Of a DNA stretch of 49,279 nucleotides, positions 26,187 through 33,090 are shown piece by piece. The notes below the pieces were generated by a model. That model was not told the origin of the DNA. It ran no database searches and worked only from the letters and a program-made list of their open reading frames with translations. The position numbers and the translations under genes are program-made. The stretch covers positions 1 through 49,279 of the forward strand of contig JAHJSA010000080.1 of assembly GCA_018830645.1 (NCBI GenBank), read 5' to 3'. This DNA is from Actinomycetota bacterium (GTDB taxonomy: Bacteria; Actinomycetota; Thermoleophilia; RBG-16-64-13). The number at the start of each line of letters is the position of its first letter. The stretch's first letter is position 1.

Positions 26187-26235
26187 CTCGCTCAACACCT
26201 CCCCGGTCGACCCGGATCGACTCGTTTGCCTGCAC

Positions 26236-26264
26236 AAAAAAAGCAGTAGCCATAAGCCACCGCT
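26236..26264 (-). terminator. intrinsic terminator in the infC leader (candidate attenuator)
   Basis: On the minus strand AGCGGTGGC (26264-26256) pairs with GCTACTGCT (26250-26242). The stem is 9 bp including two G-U pairs, with a five-base loop, and is followed by a run of seven T (26242-26236). It lies downstream of the infC promoter and about 50 nt before the infC start. It should therefore stop leader transcripts unless an alternative structure forms, and may also end thrS read-through. Confidence 0.65.
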
Positions 26265-26399
26265 CGCCAGCCGCCAGGTGCGCGGCCGCGCCGGCGCTCG
26301 GCTCCAGGGCCGATGCGCTCCAGCGCTCTCATTGCTCAACCCCGACACCACATGTGGCGTGAGGTGGGAAGAGTGGCTTCCGCTTCATGTGCTCGCGGG

Positions 26400-26428
26400 A
26401 GTATAGCTGAGTAACCGCGCCTACTCAA
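26400..26428 (-). promoter_or_regulatory. infC-rpmI-rplT promoter
   Basis: TTGAGT (26428-26423), a 17-bp spacer and TATACT (26405-26400) lie across the end of thrS on the minus strand. The predicted start near 26393 gives a leader of about 207 nt before infC. The translation genes can thus be transcribed apart from thrS. Confidence 0.75.
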
Positions 26429-28331
26429 GAACGGGCACGGGGACACCTGCTCCGTCTGCTACCTCCCGAACCGCGTCGCCACGCTCCCGATGGCCGAGAT
26501 CACCCTCCGCCCGCGACCGAAGCGACACGGCGGCCACCTCGACCTCCCGGTCGCCGACCACGAGCATGTAGGGCACCTTCGCCACTTCGTTGTCGCGGAT
26601 CTTGCGGCCCACCGACTCTGTGCGGTCGTCGACTTCGGCTCGGACTCCGGCGGCGCCCAGGGCGGCTGCCACCTCGGCTGCGTAGTCGTTGTGCCGGTCG
26701 GCCACCGGGATCACCACCGCTTGCAAGGGTGCTAGCCAGGCCGGGAAGGCCCCGCCGTAGTGTTCGATCAGGATGCCCAAGAACCGCTCGATGCTGCCGA
26801 GGACTGTGCGATGGATCATGACCGGACGGTGACGCTGGTTGTCTACACCCACGTACTCCAGGTCGAATCTCTCGGGCATGGCAAAATCGAGCTGACAGGT
26901 GGCGCACTGCCAGGTGCGCCCCATCACGTCTTCGATGTGGAAGTCTATCTTCGGTCCGTAGAAGGCTCCGTCGCCAGGATTGAGCCGGTACTCGAGTCCC
27001 GTGCGGTCGAGGGCGACGGCCAAAGATCGCTCCGCCGCCTCCCACATCTCCGAGGAACCGATGGACTTCTCTGGCCTCGTGGAGAGTTCCAGATGAACCT
27101 TCTGGAATCCGAACGTGCGGTATATGCGCATGACCAGTTCAATGACGCCCACCACTTCGTCCTCGATCTGCTCGGGCAGGCAGTAGATATGCGCGTCGTC
27201 CTGAGTGAACGTGCGCACGCGGAACAGCCCGTGAAGCACACCTGAGAGTTCGTGCCGATGGACCAGACCGAGCTCGGCCATACGGAGAGGGAACTCCCGG
27301 TACGAATGCTGCGCCGACCGGTAGACGAGGATACCGCCGGGGCAGTTCATGGGCTTCACCGCGAAGTCGCCCTCATCGATGCGGGTGAAGTACATGTTGT
27401 CTTTGTAGTTATCCCAGTGACCGGAACGTTCCCAGAGGGCCCGATCGAGGATGATGGGTGTCTTGATCTCCTCGTAGCCGGCGACCCGATGCTCAGCCCG
27501 CCAGTACTCGAGGAGCGCGTTGACCACCCGCATGCCCTTCGCGTGGAAGAACGGGAAACCCGGGCCCTCGTCATGGAAGCTGAAGAGGTCGAGTTCCCGC
27601 CCCAGCTTGCGATGGTCGCGCTGACGGGCCATCTCGAGTCGTTCCAGATGCTCTTGCAGCTCCTTCTTCGAAGGGAAGGAGGTGCCGTAGACGCGGGTAA
27701 GCATCGCGTTGTCGGAGTCGCCGCGCCAATAGGCGCCGGCGGTGGAGAGCACTTTGACGGCAGGGATGCGCCCGGTGTCGGGCAGATGGGGCCCGCGACA
27801 CAGGTCGACGAAGTCCCCGTGACGGTAGAGGGAGATGGTCTCTCCCTCGGGTAGCTCGCGGATGAGTTCCACCTTGTAAGGCTCGTCGGCGAATCGAGAG
27901 AGAGCTTCCTCCCGGGTGATCTCCTCGCGGGTGAAGGGCACGGCCTCCTTGATCGAACGCTCCATCTCGGCCTGGAACCTGGCAAGAGCGTCCTCGGTGA
28001 TGGGTTCGGGGAACTCGAAGTCGTAGTAGAAGCCATCCTTGATGGCCGGCCCGATGGCCACTTTGGTGCCGGGGTACACGCGGGTGGCCGCCTGGGCGAG
28101 TACGTGCGCACTCGAGTGGCGGAGTACCTCGACGCCTTCCTCAGAGGCCAACGTGACCACGCTCACCTGGTCGCCCTCGTGTACGGGCGTCGCCAGGTCG
28201 ACCAGCCGGTCGCCGATCTTGGCGGCGACTGCCGCCTTGGCCAACCGCGCCCCGATGGCCTCGGCCACGGCCAACGCCGTCGCCCCCTCGGGCACGGAGA
28301 GCTGTGATCCATCGGGCAGGATGACGTTCAT
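26421..28331 (-). CDS. thrS: threonine--tRNA ligase
   Basis: This class II synthetase charges and edits tRNA-Thr. It has 636 residues. Domains in order are TGS (1-62), the editing domain with HSSAHVLAQA (about 72-81) and the SAD region (YRHGDFVDLCRGPHLPDTGR), the catalytic core with MNCPGGILVYRS (zinc Cys), RMAELGLVHRHELSG (motif 2), RTFTQDDAHIYC, and GSIERFLGILIEHYGG (motif 3), and the C-terminal anticodon domain. All active-site segments are intact. It starts MNVILPDGSQL, the family N-terminus. It is divergent from the Rph-like gene and upstream of infC. Confidence 0.97.
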   Translation of the reverse strand: MNVILPDGSQLSVPEGATALAVAEAIGARLAKAAVAAKIGDRLVDLATPVHEGDQVSVVTLASEEGVEVLRHSSAHVLAQAATRVYPGTKVAIGPAIKDGFYYDFEFPEPITEDALARFQAEMERSIKEAVPFTREEITREEALSRFADEPYKVELIRELPEGETISLYRHGDFVDLCRGPHLPDTGRIPAVKVLSTAGAYWRGDSDNAMLTRVYGTSFPSKKELQEHLERLEMARQRDHRKLGRELDLFSFHDEGPGFPFFHAKGMRVVNALLEYWRAEHRVAGYEEIKTPIILDRALWERSGHWDNYKDNMYFTRIDEGDFAVKPMNCPGGILVYRSAQHSYREFPLRMAELGLVHRHELSGVLHGLFRVRTFTQDDAHIYCLPEQIEDEVVGVIELVMRIYRTFGFQKVHLELSTRPEKSIGSSEMWEAAERSLAVALDRTGLEYRLNPGDGAFYGPKIDFHIEDVMGRTWQCATCQLDFAMPERFDLEYVGVDNQRHRPVMIHRTVLGSIERFLGILIEHYGGAFPAWLAPLQAVVIPVADRHNDYAAEVAAALGAAGVRAEVDDRTESVGRKIRDNEVAKVPYMLVVGDREVEVAAVSLRSRAEGDLGHRERGDAVREVADGAGVPVPVLE

Positions 28332-28388
28332 GAAACCTCACTCGCAGCCGCTACCAGACAGCGACGGTCTTGCCCGCCGCGACTTCAG

Positions 28389-28394
28389 AGTATA
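28389..28394 (-). promoter_or_regulatory. thrS promoter -10 (candidate)
   Basis: TATACT lies on the minus strand about 58 bp before the thrS ATG. No good -35 is seen 16-18 bp upstream (GGTCGG/GTCGGG). The implied leader of about 50 nt is too short for a T-box riboswitch. Confidence 0.4.
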
Positions 28395-28478
28395 GCAACC
28401 GACCGCCCATCCCCGACCGCCTGCCTCCGATCCACCGGGCTTGCGCGACGAGCTTCGCTCATCCAGAATGCGAAGTAC

Positions 28479-31358
28479 GTGACACACAGCATCTATACAC
28501 TGGTCTCCCTGCCGCACGGCGCGGGCGCCCTTGTAGGACCGAAGGCCGAGAACCTCGCCCGGCTGCGACGCATGGGTCTGCCCGTTCCGCCGGCGGGACT
28601 TATCACGACTACAGCCTACCGGGAGCACCTGGCTATGCCCGTGCCCGCGGCAGCGCTGGGTCGGACGCTGGCAGGCCCCGATCCGAAGGCTCTGCTCGAC
28701 CTTCGCCGCAGCATCATCGAACAACCGCTCTCTCTTGAACTCGCCGACCAATTGGCGGAACTACACGCGTCCCTCGGTGGTGGCACCATGGCGGTGCGCT
28801 CCAGCGCCACAGCCGAGGACCTGCCCGGCCGCTCCTTCGCGGGGCAGCACGGCACGTACTTCCGCTCGGAACTGAAGGGCTGTCTCCTGGCCGTCAAGCA
28901 TTGCTGGGCGTCTCTGTGGAGCGACTCAGCCTTCGCCTATCGAGCGCATGCCGAGCTCGCGCACGACGACGTGGCGATGGCGGTGATCGTGCAACCTCTC
29001 GTGGCCGCCGAGTCCGCCGGCGTGGCCTTCACGGTCGACCCGCTCACCGGCGCAACCGACCGGGTGGTCGTGGAATCCTGCTTCGGCCTCGGTGAAGCGT
29101 TGGTATCGGGCAAGGTGCCCCCCGATCGGTTCGTGTTCTCCCTCCCTGGTTTCGAACTGCTCGAGCGCACCATCAGCCGGAAGGAGGTGGAGGTGCTCGC
29201 CGGGTTCGACGGACACGTGTACGAGTGGCCCACCCCGCACGATCGCGCCCGGTCGCCTTCGGTGGGCGACGCTACCGCGAAGGAGCTGGCCCGGCACGCG
29301 GTGGCCGCGGCCGACGGGTTCGGACATCCGGTGGACGTGGAGTGGGCGCTGGAAGGCGGCCGGATCTATCTGCTGCAGGCTCGGCCCATCACCGCCCTCC
29401 CCGGGAACCCCGTCAATGCTCCTGACGAGGCTGCGGTCGCTGACGAGGGTCCGGTCAATGACGCGGCCAGGGCCATCCACCTGGCACTCGCAAGCGGGGA
29501 CCCGGGGCCTTCCGAGGACATCGACCAAGCGCCCGCCGAACCCTCCGGTCCAGACGAGTCCTCCACGGCCTCCGCGCCCTGGATCGGCGTCACCCCCTTC
29601 GCGCGTCACGACCGGTCGAAGACGGTATGGAGCAACATGAACACCGGCGAGGTACTTCCCGGGGTCGTGACGCCGGCCACCTACTCCGTGATCGTCAAGG
29701 TGGGCGACATCATGCTGAACACACTCTTCGCACGCCTTGGGGTGCGTTTCGGCGACGAGCCGCTCTTCGGCCGCTTCGCCGGACGTGTGTATTTCAACGT
29801 GTCTGCGCTCACCAGAGGCTTCGCCGCGATCCCCGCCTTCAGTCGACCCGACGTGAACAAGCTTCTGGGAGGCATGCAAGAGCGCCACGACTTCGGGTAT
29901 CTCGGGGACGAACTCCAAGAGACGCAGGCGAGCCTCAGAGGCACGCTCCGCTTCTTCGCGGGCGCCCCCGGCTTTCTCTCGTTCGCTTTCTCCCACCGAT
30001 CGACGAAGGCTCCCGCCTTCGCGAAGCGGCTCCGCGCCGAGACCGCCTCTCTCCTGCCAGCAGACCTGGAGAGCGCCACCGAGGAAGACCTCGCTCGGAG
30101 TCTGCGCGCTCTGGTTGCGAGTCTTGACGGGCTCACCGACGTCCTGGCCTTCGCCGGAATGGCCATGGCCAACTACACGAATCTTCAGTCGATCTGCCGT
30201 CGCTGGTTCGCGGATGACGGGCCCACGCTTGCCAACCGGCTGGTCACCGGCCTCGGCGATCTCGACTCCGCCCGTACGGCGATGGACTTGTGGAAGCTCG
30301 CCCGCCTGGCGGGCTCCGAACCGGCACTGAAGGCCGCTCTCCTCGAGGCGCCGCCTGGGTCGGACCCCCGCGCTATCGCAAGAGATCTCGCCGCACACGG
30401 AGACGCCTTCCTTCAAGGATGGGACGCCTTCCTCAACGAGCACGGTCACCACGCACGCGGCGAGATCGAACTCTTCACCAGACGCTGGCGCGAAGACCCC
30501 GGGTATCTGCATATCCTACTCACGAACTACCTTCGCACCGAAGCCGCTCCCGATCCGATCGCCCGGGAGGATGCCACCGCCCGACACCGGCTTGCCCTCA
30601 CAGTCGATCTGAGGAAGCGCTTGTGGGACCCCGTGCGCCGCGGTGTCTTCGACTACGTGTTGAAACACGCCCAATCGGGGTCCGCAGCGCGCGAGAATCT
30701 GAAGAGCGAAGCGGTGAGACGTATGGCCGCCATGCGTACGGTGATGCTCGCCCTGGGACGCCGGCTCGCCGAGCGAGGCGTGCTCATCGAAGCGGATGAC
30801 ATCTTCTTCTTCGGGCTGGACGAGATCGAGGAGTTGCTGGAGGCCGAACGGCCGGTCGATCTCGGCGACGCCACAGGTGTGGGCGGCACCATGCGCGCAC
30901 CGCTGGAGTCGGTGCCGATAGGAGAACGCCGAGCCGAGTTCGAGCGCGACCGCCTGGTCGAGCCACCCGCCGTCTTCGTGGGCCGCCTACCCACCAAGAC
31001 GGCAGCGGACGCGTCGCACGACGCCCCGGCCGCTGGGCCGGTGCTCCGCGGCCTCGCCGTGAGTTCCGGAGTCGTAGTGGGACCGGCCCGCGTGATACCC
31101 ACCGTTGACTCCGTGGATAGGGTCCTGCCGGGCGAGGTTCTGGTGGTGCCCTTCACAGACCCCGGCTGGGCGCCATACCTACTGCCCGCCGCCGCGGTCG
31201 TGATGAACATGGGCGGGTTGCTGAGTCACGGCAGCATCATCGCCCGCGAGTATGGTGTGCCCGCCGTGGTGAACGTGGGGCCCGCGACTACGATCATCAG
31301 GACCGGGCAACGGGTCCGGGTCGATGGCGACCACGGCGTCGTGACGATCCTCGACTGA
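28479..31358 (+). CDS. PEP-utilising enzyme, rifampicin phosphotransferase (Rph)-like
   Basis: The protein has 959 residues in the three-part layout of PEP synthase/Rph enzymes. An N-terminal ATP-grasp (PPDK_N) domain (about 1-310) has VGPKAENLARLRRMGLPVPP, AVRSSATAEDLPGRSFAGQH and GVAFTVDPLTG. A large helical middle domain starts with VWSNMNTGEVLPGVVTPATY, the segment typical of Rph-type proteins. The C-terminal swivelling domain has the phosphohistidine motif GGLLSHGSIIAREYGVPAVV (His917). Rph enzymes transfer the beta-phosphate of ATP to rifamycin through this histidine, while many relatives have unknown substrates. The middle domain is the substrate determinant and cannot be judged by eye. 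The start is a GTG with a weak upstream site. It is monocistronic and divergent from thrS. Confidence 0.8.
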   Translation: MTHSIYTLVSLPHGAGALVGPKAENLARLRRMGLPVPPAGLITTTAYREHLAMPVPAAALGRTLAGPDPKALLDLRRSIIEQPLSLELADQLAELHASLGGGTMAVRSSATAEDLPGRSFAGQHGTYFRSELKGCLLAVKHCWASLWSDSAFAYRAHAELAHDDVAMAVIVQPLVAAESAGVAFTVDPLTGATDRVVVESCFGLGEALVSGKVPPDRFVFSLPGFELLERTISRKEVEVLAGFDGHVYEWPTPHDRARSPSVGDATAKELARHAVAAADGFGHPVDVEWALEGGRIYLLQARPITALPGNPVNAPDEAAVADEGPVNDAARAIHLALASGDPGPSEDIDQAPAEPSGPDESSTASAPWIGVTPFARHDRSKTVWSNMNTGEVLPGVVTPATYSVIVKVGDIMLNTLFARLGVRFGDEPLFGRFAGRVYFNVSALTRGFAAIPAFSRPDVNKLLGGMQERHDFGYLGDELQETQASLRGTLRFFAGAPGFLSFAFSHRSTKAPAFAKRLRAETASLLPADLESATEEDLARSLRALVASLDGLTDVLAFAGMAMANYTNLQSICRRWFADDGPTLANRLVTGLGDLDSARTAMDLWKLARLAGSEPALKAALLEAPPGSDPRAIARDLAAHGDAFLQGWDAFLNEHGHHARGEIELFTRRWREDPGYLHILLTNYLRTEAAPDPIAREDATARHRLALTVDLRKRLWDPVRRGVFDYVLKHAQSGSAARENLKSEAVRRMAAMRTVMLALGRRLAERGVLIEADDIFFFGLDEIEELLEAERPVDLGDATGVGGTMRAPLESVPIGERRAEFERDRLVEPPAVFVGRLPTKTAADASHDAPAAGPVLRGLAVSSGVVVGPARVIPTVDSVDRVLPGEVLVVPFTDPGWAPYLLPAAAVVMNMGGLLSHGSIIAREYGVPAVVNVGPATTIIRTGQRVRVDGDHGVVTILD

Positions 31359-31396
31359 CCTGCGCCACGGGCCCACCCGCGGCACGCTTCTTTCGT

Positions 31397-31765
31397 CTAC
31401 CAGCGACCGCCGCCGCCGCCGTAACCGCCGCCGCCGCCACCGCCACCGCCACCGTAGCCGCCACCGCCGCCGCGACCGCCACCGTAGCCGCCGCCGCCAC
31501 CGCTGCGCCGAGGCTGCTGCTCCTTGGCGGAGTCGACCTTGATCGCCCGACCGTCCACTTCGGTGCCGTCGAGAGCCGCCTTGGCGGCTTGGGCCTGCTC
31601 AGGAGTGGCCATCTCCACGAACCCGAAGCCCTTGGGGCGACCGGTGTCGCGATCATTGATCAGGTTGACCGAAGTCACCTCACCGTGGGCCTCGAACAGC
31701 GCCCTGATCGCCGTGTCCGTCGTGGAGTACGCCAGATTGCCCACATACAGTTTCGCCGAACTCAT
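31397..31765 (-). CDS. glycine-rich RRM RNA-binding protein
   Basis: The protein has 122 residues: one RNA-recognition motif (2-80) with RNP2 LYVGNL and RNP1 KGFGFVEM, then a tail of about 38 residues made almost only of Gly, Tyr and Arg (GGGGYGGG repeats). Such small single-RRM proteins occur in cyanobacteria and some other bacteria, where they are often cold-induced and proposed to act as RNA chaperones. The ATG (MSSAKLYVGNL) follows GGAGAAGATCGA. The frame to 31957 is upstream read-through. The leader is about 115 nt if the promoter near 31890 is used. It converges with the Rph-like gene. Confidence 0.93.
   Translation of the reverse strand: MSSAKLYVGNLAYSTTDTAIRALFEAHGEVTSVNLINDRDTGRPKGFGFVEMATPEQAQAAKAALDGTEVDGRAIKVDSAKEQQPRRSGGGGGYGGGRGGGGGYGGGGGGGGGGYGGGGGRW
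31405..31503. repeat. GGC/GGT-rich repeats encoding the Gly-rich tail
   Basis: The plus strand shows runs of ccgccgccgccg and ccgccaccgccacc, the complement of Gly codons interrupted by Tyr. It is a low-complexity coding repeat that is probably length-variable between strains. It has no separate function of its own. Confidence 0.7.
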
Positions 31766-32138
31766 TCGATCTTCTCCATGCCCGAAGTGGATGGCCGCAT
31801 CCGACGAGGTCGCGACCCAAACGGGCGGGAGAACGTGAACGGTTCGGCGCTTCGCCTGAAGGCAGGCCAGACCGGATGCGTATCGAAGCATAACACACGG
31901 CATCGGGCGCCCAAAAGTGTTCGGCTTGGGTCGAGGGCGAGCCCGGATGAGGCTCACCGACAGGCCGTCGTCTTCTGCCGCAGTCGGCGATTCTCCCCTT
32001 CCGCGAGCAGTGGAAACCCACTATCATTGCCCGGCGACAGCACCTCGAGAGGAGGTCGTCGGCGAGACGGGCACCCGAGGTGCCGGAGGAACATGCGGCC
32101 TTCGCATTGTGCGAGGGAACGGGAAGCGGGTACGTCGC
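31766..32138. other. divergent intergenic region
   Basis: About 370 bp lie between the RRM gene and the hypothetical gene. A candidate minus-strand promoter for the RRM gene is TTGGGC (31914-31909), 16 bp, TATGCT (31892-31887). A plus-strand TATCAT at 32022-32027 could be the -10 of the hypothetical gene, but its -35 (TTCCGC) is poor. A 28-codon plus-strand frame (32093-32179) has a strong GGAGGA site only two bases from its ATG and overlaps the next gene. No protein family is seen. Confidence 0.4.
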
Positions 32139-32477
32139 GTGAAGGCGCTCTTGGGCTACGACACGAACGAAGACGGTGATCCGGTGGGGGAAAGCGACCA
32201 GATAATCGCCGCCAGGGTAGCGGCGGAAGGGTACAAGGCAGCCGGACTGGAAGGCGACCCAGGCGTGTCGGAGAACGTGCGTGTCCAAGGTAGTGGCGCC
32301 GGCGTGAATCCCGACCATGAGTACACCGCGATGTTCATCTTGCAGCAGAAAGGCATGAACAGCGATCTGTCGACATACAAGAGTGTCGACGTGCTCACGA
32401 TGAAGCGCCCGGACGGATCGGAGATCTTCGTCATCGTCCTCGATGGGAAGCAGGCCGTGGTACCGGGGGGTAAGTAG
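32139..32477 (+). CDS. hypothetical protein, about 112 residues
   Basis: This gene is not recognised. The frame is open from 31917, but composition becomes protein-like only from about 32139 (GTG), giving VKALLGYDTNEDGDPVGESD and a C-terminal half (DVLTMKRPDGSEIFVIVLDG, KQAVVPGGK) with good codon bias and alternating beta-like pattern. It is soluble, with no signal peptide or membrane segment, Asp/Glu-rich in the first half and ending in basic residues. The start is uncertain: an in-frame GTG at 32109 is an alternative. It is followed by a perfect 9-bp terminator hairpin, supporting a real single-gene transcript. The overlapping minus-strand frame (31680-32555) lacks protein character. Confidence 0.6.
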   Translation: MKALLGYDTNEDGDPVGESDQIIAARVAAEGYKAAGLEGDPGVSENVRVQGSGAGVNPDHEYTAMFILQQKGMNSDLSTYKSVDVLTMKRPDGSEIFVIVLDGKQAVVPGGK

Positions 32478-32541
32478 CCGGGTGAGCCTGACGTACTCGA
32501 GGTCCGCGACGAAATGCGGGGACCGGACCCAGGAATCAGAT

Positions 32542-32565
32542 AAGGCCGCCTTCACGGGCGGCCTT
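32542..32565. terminator. bidirectional terminator hairpin
   Basis: AAGGCCGCC and GGCGGCCTT form a perfect 9-bp stem with a six-base loop. The hypothetical gene ends upstream on the plus strand and the tRNA cluster ends here on the minus strand, so it can serve both. The T-tracts are short (TTCTTC on the plus strand). Confidence 0.6.
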
Positions 32566-32577
32566 CTTCATGAAAAG

Positions 32578-32649
32578 TGGGCGCTACAGGATTTGAACCT
32601 GTGGCCTCTTCCGTGTCAAGGAAGCGCTCTCCCCCTGAGCTAAGCGCCC
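32578..32649 (-). tRNA. tRNA-Val (anticodon GAC)
   Basis: A 72-nt cloverleaf: acceptor GGGCGCT/AGCGCCC, anticodon stem CTTCC/GGAAG with loop TTGACAC (anticodon GAC), and T-arm ACAGGTTCAAATCCTGT. Discriminator A, CCA not encoded. It is last in the tRNA-Gly/Cys/Val cluster. Confidence 0.95.
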
Positions 32650-32709
32650 GATCAAGCCGGCCAATGATACCTTGGTGCGCGTTCATGAGACAAGGTTCGG
32701 CAGGAGAGG

Positions 32710-32781
32710 AGGCGCCGACCGGAATCGAACCGGTGTATCGGGTTTTGCAGACCCGTGCCTCAGCCTCTCGGCCACGGCGCC
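32710..32781 (-). tRNA. tRNA-Cys (anticodon GCA)
   Basis: Acceptor GGCGCCG/CGGCGCC with discriminator T (U73, the cysteine identity base), anticodon loop CTGCAAA (GCA), and T-arm ACCGGTTCGATTCCGGT. CCA is not encoded. It lies between tRNA-Val and tRNA-Gly in one minus-strand cluster. Confidence 0.95.
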
Positions 32782-32796
32782 CTGCCATCACGAGAA

Positions 32797-32816
32797 ACGG
32801 GGCCCGAAAGCCCCGT
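32797..32816 (-). terminator. hairpin between tRNA-Gly and tRNA-Cys
   Basis: ACGGGGC/GCCCCGT stem of 7 bp with a six-base loop, followed on the minus strand by TTCTC. It could be a weak terminator or a processing structure between the two tRNAs. Confidence 0.35.
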
Positions 32817-32834
32817 GACGACCACGGTGGTTTT

Positions 32835-32911
32835 TGGAGCGGATGAAGGGATTCGAACCCTCGACCTTCTGCATGGCAAGCAGACGCTCTAGCCAACTGA
32901 GCTACATCCGC
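32835..32911 (-). tRNA. tRNA-Gly (anticodon GCC)
   Basis: Acceptor GCGGATG/CATCCGC, D-arm AGCTCAGTTGGCTAGAGC, anticodon stem TCTGC/GCAGA with loop TTGCCAT (GCC), and T-arm GAGGGTTCGAATCCCTT. CCA is encoded. It is first in the cluster, about 55 bp after a strong promoter. Confidence 0.95.
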
Positions 32912-32965
32912 CCGCTCCGCACCACGATCTTCGCGGTCTCGCCGGGGAACCCCCAGCGGCTGAGG

Positions 32966-32994
32966 ATTATAGCCGAGCCTTCTAGCAGATGCAA
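32966..32994 (-). promoter_or_regulatory. promoter of the tRNA-Gly/Cys/Val cluster
   Basis: TTGCAT (32994-32989), a 17-bp spacer and a perfect TATAAT (32971-32966) on the minus strand, with a start near 32959, just upstream of tRNA-Gly and downstream of the NIF3-RNase H gene. Confidence 0.75.
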
Positions 32995-33090
32995 ACCAGG
33001 TCCGGCACGTACGCGCAGTTGCCGGGCGCACCTTCGGCCGGCCCCCGGAACCAGTCGCGCGCGGCGCCCAGCGGGCTCACCCTCACCGCC

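Noticed and set aside
28332-28400. T-box riboswitch in front of thrS
   Set aside because: The predicted leader is about 50 nt with no stem I, specifier loop or T-box sequence.
28332-28478. Rifamycin-associated element upstream of the Rph-like gene
   Set aside because: Only a half-match GGGCTTGCG is present. The full 19-bp inverted repeat is absent, so there is no support for rifamycin-induced control.
28926-30512. 528-codon minus-strand reading frame
   Set aside because: It is antisense to the Rph-like gene, which has intact ATP-grasp and His motifs. The frame is His/Arg/Gly-rich and motif-free.
31680-32555. 291-codon minus-strand frame
   Set aside because: It is antisense to the hypothetical gene and crosses the RRM gene in another frame. 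Codon use and composition are less protein-like than on the plus strand.
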